Positions 6,826-13,306 of a DNA stretch of 13,306 bases are shown piece after piece. Both the position numbers and the translations under genes were made by a program. Location: contig RXOD01005597.1 in the NCBI GenBank assembly GCA_005223375.1, positions 1-13,306 of the forward strand, written 5' to 3'. This DNA comes from Amoebophrya sp. AT5.2. Taxonomy: Eukaryota > Sar > Dinophyceae > Syndiniales > Amoebophryaceae. How positions within the stretch are numbered: the stretch's first letter is position 1; the number at the start of each line of letters is the position of its first letter. Under the pieces are notes generated by a model that was given only the letters and a program-made list of their open reading frames with translations, was not told the origin of the DNA and did no database searches.

Positions 6826-9816
6826 TCAAACCATCAGCCGGCGTTGCACCGGCGGGGTCCAGTCGTCGGCAGTCATAGAGCCGCTCCGGCTTACAGTGGG
6901 GCTGCTTTTGCTGCTCCCGCCACCCTCCGGCGGCATTTCAAGAGCGCCAGAGGACACTGCCGCGGACACCCGCGGCGACTGTGGAGCAGACTGCACTCGC
7001 TGCACGGCAGACGCTGCTGGGATCACCACGCGCAACGAGCCGCCGGAGGGCCGCGGTGAAGCTGGTACCTTTTGCGTCGACGGCGGTGCGACTGCGGGCC
7101 CACCTTCTGCAAGAACAAGCGACAGCGAACCACCAGATGAACCCCGCATGACGGCGACAGGTCGGACGGGCGTCGGTGGAGTCGTGTAGACAAAGGAAGA
7201 CGCGGGGCTGGAGGTGCTGCTGAATGAAACGCCGCTCCTTTTTCGAAGGTCTCCTTCCGATGACCGCGGAGCTACGAGCTGCTCATGCTCACGAGCAACC
7301 ATCACGCCTGCCGGTATCGTCGGAGGCATGATCATTCGGACGAGTCCGTCTGCTGTCAGACAAGGTGCGGCGCCTGCGGTCAGACCTGCACGAGCCGATA
7401 GTTTGTCGTACCAGTCCGCAAGAAACGGGATCCGAAACCGCTGCAGCACGCCGCCAGTCTGCGCGTCCTTGCGCGTGGAATGCAGGTAGCGGTACCGCAC
7501 GCCCGACAGTAGAGGTAGCGCCAGAGAGGAGGTTCCCGGCACATTACTATGAAGAACCCCGGCCGCTCCTGTAGGAGCAGGGTCAGAAGTAGAAGAGTAG
7601 TTGTAGTCGTCGTCGCTCGTAGTCGTGTATGATGTGGTGCCCTGAGGCGGTCGCACTTTTGTGTTCGTGGATGCTCGCGGCGGTGGCGGTTTTGCTTTAT
7701 TTGCTTTTGGATTTGGGCGAAGCAATGGCTTCCTCTGCGGCTGCGCACTCGCCGCAGCTGTCGTTTCGGCGTCGGGCGCTTCCTCCGAGGCCGAAACAGC
7801 GGAAGTGGAAGTTCCCGCCGTCGAAGACGATCCCAGTTGCTCATCGGAAGAGTTCTGTATTCGGTACCTCCTTCGCGGCCGCTGAGGGGCGGGCTCGTTG
7901 ACACTGGAACAGACGGTATTTGTATCGCCGTCTAGGCTGCCGGCACCCGCAAAAGAAGCTGCGGCCGACGACGCCCACTCCCGTGCAGTGTAGAATGAGC
8001 AGCTGCTCTCTGTGATGGTTGTGTATGTGTCCGCACCCAGCCCTAACGAACGGTTGCTATGCGATGAGCATGTGCTTCGCGGACTTCCCCCGATGTGTCC
8101 CTCTGCTTTACTTCTCGTGGTACTTTCATCCGGCACCTGTGGAGGTTCTTGCATCGTGGCAGAAAGAACTTCTGTAAGAACTGTTGTACTAGCGGAAACT
8201 GTCGTGACGCCTTGTTCCGGCACCTCATTTTGGCCCCCCGGATCCTGCTCCTGAGGCTCGTCCAATCTGCAAATCGTTGACCCAGCGGCGACATCGGCAT
8301 CGTCCTCCTCACAGGAGCGGGCGCGTGACATCGACGGTGATACTACATCAAAGGTCCTCGACGCAGTATCTTCAACAACATCGTCATGATCGACCGCCAC
8401 TTTCATATCGTCCCCCGTACGAGAACCTTGCAGCTCCGACTCCGAGGCAACCGTCGAGCTGGACACGTTCAGCTGGAATCGCCTCCGGCGCAAGTCCATC
8501 ACCGGTTTAACTGCGAGCACTGTGCAGCTATTCCCGCCGTCTACTTCACCCTCTTCTTGATGAACAGGCTGCTCATCCGTCCGAATCGGTGATGTCTTCG
8601 ACGGAGTCCGTGCTCGCAGCGTCTTAACTTCAACATCCGCCGAGGACACCACAGTGGCGCCACCATGCTCTTCCGCTGCACAAGAATTCGAAGTCTGCAG
8701 GTCCAAATCCTCGTTTGCACGCAGCGGCTGCCCATTGTCTTCCAAGCGCCAACCCCCCGATATCATTTCCGCTAATTCGTCCAGCTCGGTGTCGCGACTG
8801 GACGCGAAACTCGCGGCATCGTCATCGGCGAGGTGCACGCCCGTGCAGTTTTCGCCTGTTATGCGCGCAGCGGACGCAATCACGTCAGCAAGAGGCACCT
8901 CCTCTCCACGGAGAACCTTCTTTGTATTCCGCCGCTGCTTGCGCATCCACACGGGCCATGAGCTCCTGTCGGAGGATCGTGAAGCAGCAACCGCCCCGTT
9001 GATTTGGTCGAGCCAATTTCCTCTTCCGTAGCTCAGGGGAGTTCCTCCGGTGGAATTGAACCACGCGGGCCACTGGCTTCGGTCGTCGGAATAAGATAGC
9101 GTCGAAGTAGCTGCAATCGCCCCGTTGATTTCGTCGAGCCAGTTTCCCCCTCGATTCAGGGAAACCCCGCCGGTGGACGTCGGGTCTGTCGGAGGGATTT
9201 CATCTAACTTCATTTCGCGATTCCGTGCACGCTGCGAGAGCATCCACGCTGGCATAGTGGGGATCTCCTCGTCCTTTTTCTCACAGTGTAGTTGATCCCC
9301 CGGTGCTGTTGTGGTGACGGGCGCGGCTTGTGGGACCACCGCGTCGCCTGGTTCGCGCTGAGCGACGGGTTCCAGTTCTCGTCGAGGGCCATCCGGGGGT
9401 TGCGGCTTCCAGTCGGTTGAACGGACTTGGGCCCGGGAGGGCGACAGGGACAGACGGCGTCGACGCGTGTCATTCAAAAAGCCCGGAGAGTAGTACCGCG
9501 ACCAACTTGTACTCGATTCGGCACGGTCCTCGTTCGTTGGTGTTGAGTCTCTCAACAGCTCACCGCTCACCTCATGGTCGAGGCCGAAGAGCAGACCCGC
9601 TTGATGCTCTGTGTACAACTGCGGAGGACGCGTCGCTCGCAGCCCGCCTTGTCCGCCGGAAACTATCGGCGATCTCAAACGACCCGGCACGGAGCCCAGT
9701 TCTGGTTCGCTCATCGTCAGGTGGTCATCGTCCCACGTCTGCGCGGCGAGACGCGCTCCTAGAACGAAGGAGGAGCAGCTGACCACGAGTCTTTGAAACA
9801 ACACCACAGTCACCAT
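6826..9816 (-). CDS. Large secreted-type, mostly disordered protein with a Trp-rich tandem repeat
   Basis: Uninterrupted frame of 996 residues. I chose the ATG at 9816; the frame extends 13 codons further up but has no ATG there. The N-terminus MVTVVLFQRLVVSCSSFVLG, followed by ARLAA, is a signal peptide with likely cleavage near residue 25, so the protein probably enters the secretory pathway. Residues 189-291 hold a tandem repeat: P-x-W-[M/F] boxes at 189-192, 250-253 and 288-291, each STGG (214, 255) and each GNWLD[E/Q]INGA[I/V]AA (224-236, 266-278), the last pair exactly 42 residues apart. The rest is acidic, Ser/Thr/Pro/Gly-rich low-complexity sequence. A basic RPRRRYRI patch lies near 646-653, and a more ordered stretch (about 773-845) starts RYRYLHSTRK and includes FLADWYDKL. 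Near the C-terminus an SGGSL motif recurs at about 894 and 924. No later membrane segment is obvious. Family not recognised. Confidence 0.7.
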   Translation of the reverse strand: MVTVVLFQRLVVSCSSFVLGARLAAQTWDDDHLTMSEPELGSVPGRLRSPIVSGGQGGLRATRPPQLYTEHQAGLLFGLDHEVSGELLRDSTPTNEDRAESSTSWSRYYSPGFLNDTRRRRLSLSPSRAQVRSTDWKPQPPDGPRRELEPVAQREPGDAVVPQAAPVTTTAPGDQLHCEKKDEEIPTMPAWMLSQRARNREMKLDEIPPTDPTSTGGVSLNRGGNWLDEINGAIAATSTLSYSDDRSQWPAWFNSTGGTPLSYGRGNWLDQINGAVAASRSSDRSSWPVWMRKQRRNTKKVLRGEEVPLADVIASAARITGENCTGVHLADDDAASFASSRDTELDELAEMISGGWRLEDNGQPLRANEDLDLQTSNSCAAEEHGGATVVSSADVEVKTLRARTPSKTSPIRTDEQPVHQEEGEVDGGNSCTVLAVKPVMDLRRRRFQLNVSSSTVASESELQGSRTGDDMKVAVDHDDVVEDTASRTFDVVSPSMSRARSCEEDDADVAAGSTICRLDEPQEQDPGGQNEVPEQGVTTVSASTTVLTEVLSATMQEPPQVPDESTTRSKAEGHIGGSPRSTCSSHSNRSLGLGADTYTTITESSCSFYTAREWASSAAASFAGAGSLDGDTNTVCSSVNEPAPQRPRRRYRIQNSSDEQLGSSSTAGTSTSAVSASEEAPDAETTAAASAQPQRKPLLRPNPKANKAKPPPPRASTNTKVRPPQGTTSYTTTSDDDYNYSSTSDPAPTGAAGVLHSNVPGTSSLALPLLSGVRYRYLHSTRKDAQTGGVLQRFRIPFLADWYDKLSARAGLTAGAAPCLTADGLVRMIMPPTIPAGVMVAREHEQLVAPRSSEGDLRKRSGVSFSSTSSPASSFVYTTPPTPVRPVAVMRGSSGGSLSLVLAEGGPAVAPPSTQKVPASPRPSGGSLRVVIPAASAVQRVQSAPQSPRVSAAVSSGALEMPPEGGGSSKSSPTVSRSGSMTADDWTPPVQRRLMV
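8944..9177 (-). repeat. 126-bp-period coding tandem repeat (about two units)
   Basis: The repeat is visible in DNA as well as protein: plus-strand CGCCCCGTTGATTT begins at 8992 and again at 9118, each followed after one differing base by GTCGAGCCA. The 126-bp offset is exactly 42 codons. Flanking blocks with CCACxCGGGCCA recur beside each unit. The copies have diverged at silent and replacement sites while the Trp, Pro, Gly and Asn positions are kept, which suggests an old duplication under constraint. Confidence 0.8.
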
Positions 9817-9947
9817 TGCGTTTGTTCTCTCTATTTTTTCTTTTTGATGTGGCAAACACTAGCGGTAGCATGCAAAGAGCGACCTGCGTTAGCACTCACT
9901 CCTGTCTACCTCTAGCACCTACAGCATGTGTACTTTCTCACATTACT

Positions 9948-10455
9948 CTACATATATGTCGAACTAATGCATCCTGTTCCTGACAAGATTTCGCTCGATT
10001 CCGGACGAGGGCGGTTGGAGGGCCACCCTATTGTGCACGAAAATGATCCGAGGTTCGATTCGCAGAGTCCACCCACAGGAGGTTTGACAGATAGATGTTG
10101 CCCTCTGACTTCAGCTTGGTCAAAACGAGCAAGAATCTGAGGAACACACAAAAGCAACAAAGACTGACGCAACCCCCTGCGTCGCACCAGGATGCAGCGC
10201 ATGAAGGATGGACATGTTGCTCGACCGGGGTTTAGATTTTCCACGCACGTGGATACCACGTGTAGGCGGTCCCTCGATAAGCTTGCGCACAAATAGTAGA
10301 TCCCCAGATCCTGACGTCGCACCTTCATTTCGTTCGCAATATTGGAAAAATAGAAAAATAGAGAACTCAGTGTGAAAAATAGAAAAATTCGCTTGACCTA
10401 CGTCACTTACGTCTAATGTTGAAAAGAGTATCTCGCAGCAAAGCTGGCGATCCAT
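9948..10455 (-). CDS. Doubtful small two-exon gene in the gap between larger genes
   Basis: This 508-bp block lies inside the 933-bp gap 9817-10749 and is the only part of it with any coding hint. An ATG at 10455 opens 15 codons ending at a near-perfect donor, GAC^GTAAGT (10411/10410). A pyrimidine-rich tract with TTTTTCTATTTTTC runs follows. An acceptor, GACGTCAG^GAT, ends at 10311. Splicing out these 100 bp joins in phase 0 to a frame that stays open to 9948, giving about 136 residues with several cysteines and no motif I recognise. Retention of the intron also leaves an open frame as far as 10120, so the model is not forced by the sequence. The rest of the gap (9817-9947 and 10456-10749) shows nothing codable. 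Confidence 0.18.
10345..10388. repeat. Short A-rich direct repeat
   Basis: GAAAAATAGAAAAAT occurs at 10345-10359 and 10374-10388. On the minus strand this is a run of TTTTTCTATTTTTC tracts, which would act as a polypyrimidine tract if the candidate intron around it is real. Otherwise it is simple low-complexity sequence. Confidence 0.5.
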
Positions 10456-10749
10456 CAGCTGGGGATTCTACTTTGCGCACCGGCTATATCACCATGAAAC
10501 AGCAGTACCTCTAGCTATGTCCTTCACGCAGTCTCTATCTGATTTAGATTTTCATCTACATTCGTATCTCGATCTGCACGAGCGCCTTCGAATGATCGTG
10601 GTGTTCGGGAATGAAACTGAAAGAAAAGAAAAGCTGCTTTGACTTCGGCTTCCTAGCCTCCTACTCCATGGCGCATCTATCCTTCCCGCATGCGTCGCAG
10701 TCATCTCATCTCCACCAGCCAGCAGGGACTTAGGTACTCTGTCTTGCTC

Positions 10750-11253
10750 TTACGCCTCGCAGTTGGAGATTTGGTAGGACAGGAAGTGCTGCATGCCGGC
10801 CGGCGCGCCTTCCACGCCGGGGGCGAACTCCTCGCAGGTAGACGACGGCTTGCTCGAGTCGCACGCCCCGATCTCCAGGGGTTTTGCGCTGCCCGCCGCG
10901 CAATCGTTCCACAAGTACAGAGTCACCTTCAGGTTCACGCCGCAAACCTGTTTCATGTTTTAGAGACAGCAGTAGAGATGTAGAGAAGAAAGATGATAAA
11001 CAACTACCTTAAACGCATCTCCGACGCTACAAAAAAGTAAAAGGACCTTGATTCTCGGTTCGGTGGAGGACTCGCGGTAGTTCTGCGGCACTTTTTGGCA
11101 GTCCATGCTGCTTTGCGAGCCGCCCGCCCCGGCCCCGAAGATCTTGTTATCCGAGAAAAAGACTTCCCCCGTCACCGGCGTCTGCGCCTTCTTCAGCGAC
11201 AGTCTACCGTCCACAACGGCGGCGCCAAAAACCAGAGCCTTCAACAACTGCAT
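10750..11253 (-). CDS. Two-exon small secreted seven-cysteine protein, function unknown
   Basis: Exon 1 is 11253-11008 (82 codons) and exon 2 is 10947-10750 (65 codons and a TAA), joined in phase 0 through a 60-bp GT-AG intron to give 147 residues. The ATG at 11253 begins MQLLKALVFGAAVVDG, a short signal-peptide-like segment, so secretion or delivery to a vesicle is likely. The mature part has seven cysteines, at 52, 75, 84, 98, 111, 120 and 145. The junction segment GDAFK^VCGVNLKVTLYLW reads as one continuous beta-rich stretch, which supports the splice. Cysteine number and spacing suggest a disulfide-stabilised extracellular domain, but I cannot name the family. A seventh, unpaired cysteine is odd; C75 lies in a hydrophobic LLLFC stretch and may be buried. 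Stop and start both lie well clear of the neighbouring genes. Confidence 0.75.
10948..11007 (-). other. 60-bp GT-AG intron
   Basis: Donor TTTAAG^GTAGTTG begins at 11007 and acceptor CATGAAACAG^GTTTGCGG ends at 10948, with a pyrimidine-rich middle (TTTCTTCTCTACATCTCT). The length is divisible by three, but an in-frame TAA inside it stops translation if it is retained. Both flanking frames continue in phase 0. Confidence 0.78.
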
Positions 11254-11671
11254 CTTGATCAGAGTGCTGGCTCCTGCTCCTGTGCCTATTTACTGCTGCG
11301 GGAAGGACCTCTGCTTCGGCTGGGCTACAAAGTAGTGCGACAGCGATCTACTTCACGGTCACGGGAGTTCGTTGATCCGATGATGGAAATTCGTCCCACG
11401 AGCGAGTGGATCAGTAAATGCGAAACGTTGAAGCCTTCCGTTTTTCCTGAAGCACGACGAGAGGTCACGCACCTTGAGAAGGAGGAGGAACAACACACTT
11501 TGTAACACGTACGCTGGCTGTGGCTCCAGCTTTTAGTTTGCTTGTATTTTAGAAAGCAAAAAAATGAAAGGGTGCTCAAACATCACCGCCTCGAACATCA
11601 AAGCGATGGAGCAGTTCGATGCACTCTTATGTGTTCTTCGCTAGATGTGTTCACTAAATGTGGTCCATCGC
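11254..11671. other. Intergenic interval with no supported gene
   Basis: This 418-bp gap separates the stop of the helical-repeat gene (TGA at 11674-11672) from the start of the small secreted protein (11253). The minus-strand frame inside it has no ATG at its start and no motif, and the plus-strand frame there runs into antisense of the neighbouring gene. Read on the minus strand, ACTACTTTGTAG near 11325-11336 is a possible splice acceptor ahead of the 11253 start. Confidence 0.5.
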
Positions 11672-13306
11672 TCAAAGGGCTTTCTCGTCGAATTCTAGTT
11701 CCTCGAAGTCGGTCTCTTTTTCCGTACCGTCTTCGCCGTACTCAACCGCCTTCTTCGACGGATTCAACATCCCGGCCCCGCCGCTTCCGCTCTCTTCCTT
11801 CCGCTCCAGGTCACGTTCGATGATGCGGTCGCGCAGCATGGGATGTGGGTGCGAAAGTTCTAGCGCACAGAACGCGTCCAGAATCTGTCGGTCGAATGAT
11901 GCCGCATTCGGGCCACGCGCGGCAGCTGCGGCATTGGAATTTGTTGCCTCAACAGCCGCTGCGTTCGGCTCCAGTATCGGCGTCAACCGAATAAACGCGT
12001 TCCCGATCAAGCGAAAAACGCTTTCGTCGCTGATATCCACTTTCCGGTAGGCGGCTGCCAGTTGCGCAAGGTCCTGTTTGCACACATTGTTTACCATCGC
12101 CTGTTTTTGGTGCTTGTTGGGGGACGTTCTGCCCAGCACACCACCAGCAGCCGGCACTCCAGCGCTGACTGCCACGTCCAACATGATTCCTCCGTTGCTC
12201 ACAATTGCGGCCGACACCGCATCGAAAAATCCCCTCGAGACCGACACACGGGCCGACCGCTCGAAGTACGGCGCGAAGCGGGCGACGCCGATTGCGGCCT
12301 GGCTGAGGCTTTTCGCGCACCACTCCGGAGCGGTCGAGTTGTTGTCGTTGTCCTGGCGATTGAGACTTTTAGTCAACGCCTTGATGTACTCTCCAACAGC
12401 GAAATGCACGTGTCCACGCCCGTCAGCTTCGGCCGCAGACTCAGATCCACCGGATAAGGCTGCGGCTGCACGCGAACCCTCCACCTGCTCACCTTCATCT
12501 TGTTCTGCTGAATCCCGCGGCCCTCCTGCGGTCAAAATTCTTGGCGACAAATGAAAGAGCAGCGTTCCAAATCGCTGCATGTCGAGCACGCTACCCCCGG
12601 CCGCGGCGTGCCGCGAGCTGCAAGAGCTTTCGCGGATCTGCGCCGCCAGTTGCAAGAGCGACGCTTTCCAAAACCCCCAGTGCTCCACCCGCAGCCGCGC
12701 CGCGGCCCAGGCGACGGTGGCGAGTGCCTGTCCCTTGAACGCCGTGATGTTCTGCTCGCTCGCAGCATGAAGAAACAGCGGCGTCACCGCTTCCGCGACA
12801 GATGGTGGCTCGCTGGAAGTAGACGTGAAGTCGCTCGGATTTGATGGTGTTCGTGGGACACCCACCGCTGCTCGCGTCCCACCTGAAACGAGAGCTCCTA
12901 CTTCCCCAGCCGCCGCCGGGAATAGTTGCGGCAGGCAGGGCAGGAGCAGCACCAGATCGCACATCTCGAACTTGGTGGCGTCGACGCGCAGCAGGCTCAG
13001 AAAGCAGGCGCGCCGCAGATCTTCGTTTTCGGCCTGCCCGAGCTTCATGACGAGGGCGTGCACGATCGAAGGCATGTAGCTCGCATCCAGGTAGTTTTTC
13101 GAGAAGTCGGGTCGGTACTTCTTGCTCCCTGCGTTAAAAGGGTGAAAAACCCATTTTTGGCGGCATTTCTGGCAGGTAGATGATTCGCCAACTGCCGGGA
13201 CCGAATACGAGACGAAATACAAGAGAAAATACAAGACCACACAAGACCGGCGCCGCGTTCTTGGTTCATCCTGGCCGTCGCTTTGTTCTGCTTGCTCTGT
13301 AGCTGA
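11672..13306 (-). CDS. Helical-repeat protein of the FASTK/RAP or OPR-like type, 5' end beyond the window
   Basis: The frame is open from the right edge (first codon TCA at 13306) to TGA at 11672, 544 codons, with no upstream ATG in frame, so the gene is 5'-truncated here. Numbering from the edge, degenerate helical repeats recur: LRRACFLSLLRV (about 97-108), LATVAWAAARL (195-205), LSQAAIGVARF (334-344), LAQLAAAYRKV (413-423) followed by an F-x-L-I-x-x-A helix. This L-x-x-[VLI]-A-W-A-x-A-[RK]-L style is known from alveolate FASTK/RAP and OPR proteins, which bind RNA in mitochondria or plastids; no RAP domain is seen at the C-terminus, which instead is acidic (DFEELEFDE). The stretch 13250-13130 is T-rich, encodes a membrane-like segment, and ends in CCCTTTTAACGCAG at 13129, so it may be an unspliced intron. 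Function is inferred from repeat style only. Confidence 0.55.
   Translation of the reverse strand, partial: SATEQAEQSDGQDEPRTRRRSCVVLYFLLYFVSYSVPAVGESSTCQKCRQKWVFHPFNAGSKKYRPDFSKNYLDASYMPSIVHALVMKLGQAENEDLRRACFLSLLRVDATKFEMCDLVLLLPCLPQLFPAAAGEVGALVSGGTRAAVGVPRTPSNPSDFTSTSSEPPSVAEAVTPLFLHAASEQNITAFKGQALATVAWAAARLRVEHWGFWKASLLQLAAQIRESSCSSRHAAAGGSVLDMQRFGTLLFHLSPRILTAGGPRDSAEQDEGEQVEGSRAAAALSGGSESAAEADGRGHVHFAVGEYIKALTKSLNRQDNDNNSTAPEWCAKSLSQAAIGVARFAPYFERSARVSVSRGFFDAVSAAIVSNGGIMLDVAVSAGVPAAGGVLGRTSPNKHQKQAMVNNVCKQDLAQLAAAYRKVDISDESVFRLIGNAFIRLTPILEPNAAAVEATNSNAAAAARGPNAASFDRQILDAFCALELSHPHPMLRDRIIERDLERKEESGSGGAGMLNPSKKAVEYGEDGTEKETDFEELEFDEKAL

Noticed and set aside
6534..6878. Plus-strand frame of 114 codons with an ATG start
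   Set aside because: It would be the only plus-strand gene in the window, it runs into antisense of the large gene, and it has no recognisable domain. Kept only as a remark on the gap.
10045..10080. GGTTCGATTC, a tRNA B-box-like motif
   Set aside because: The flanking bases do not form a five-pair T stem, and no A box or acceptor stem sits at the right distance.
11020..11055. Possible 20-bp mini-intron GTCCTTTTACTTTTTTGTAG in the secreted-protein gene
   Set aside because: Removing it shifts the frame into an early stop, while keeping it preserves the phase into the well supported 60-bp intron.
11325..11579. Minus-strand 84-codon frame between genes
   Set aside because: It begins at TTG, not ATG, has no motif, and its composition looks like intergenic sequence.
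12900..13269. Shifted minus-strand frames at the right edge (for example 13045-13269)
   Set aside because: They overlap the longer helical-repeat frame, which alone stays open to the edge and shows repeats.

Overview
The window looks like a compact eukaryotic, protist-type nuclear genome. Every coding region I can support lies on the minus strand. The genes carry eukaryotic features: signal peptides, long low-complexity tails, a C2-like plus histidine-phosphatase protein and an EF-hand loop. Two very short GT-AG introns (56 and 60 bp) can be read directly because they join neighbouring open frames in phase. I see no Shine-Dalgarno operon logic, tRNA, rRNA, CRISPR array or transposase. One-way gene order, short introns and about 70% coding density would fit an alveolate such as a dinoflagellate relative, but this is inference. 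I did not find a spliced-leader sequence that would settle it.

Layout, read right to left as the genes are transcribed. (1) 13306-11672: 3' part of a helical-repeat protein resembling the organellar RNA-binding families of alveolates (FASTK/RAP or OPR-like), cut by the right edge. (2) 11253-10750: a two-exon gene for a small, probably secreted, seven-cysteine protein. (3) 10455-9948: a doubtful small spliced gene in an otherwise empty interval. (4) 9816-6826: a 996-residue secreted-type, mostly disordered protein with a tryptophan-rich tandem repeat. (5) 6122-4408: two open frames that splice into one 552-residue protein with four likely membrane segments. (6) 4351-4073: a short frame ending in a good EF-hand loop. 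(7) 3727-1604: the C2-like/histidine-phosphatase protein. (8) 271-1 (possibly with an exon at 639-552): the 5' part of an unrecognised gene cut by the left edge.

The genes do not form an obvious pathway. Three have probable signal peptides (2, 4, 5), one is probably membrane-embedded (5), two suggest calcium or lipid sensing (6, 7) and one suggests organellar RNA metabolism (1). Their shared strand and tight spacing point to genome organisation rather than a shared function. The long plus-strand frames opposite the GC-rich genes are antisense shadows.
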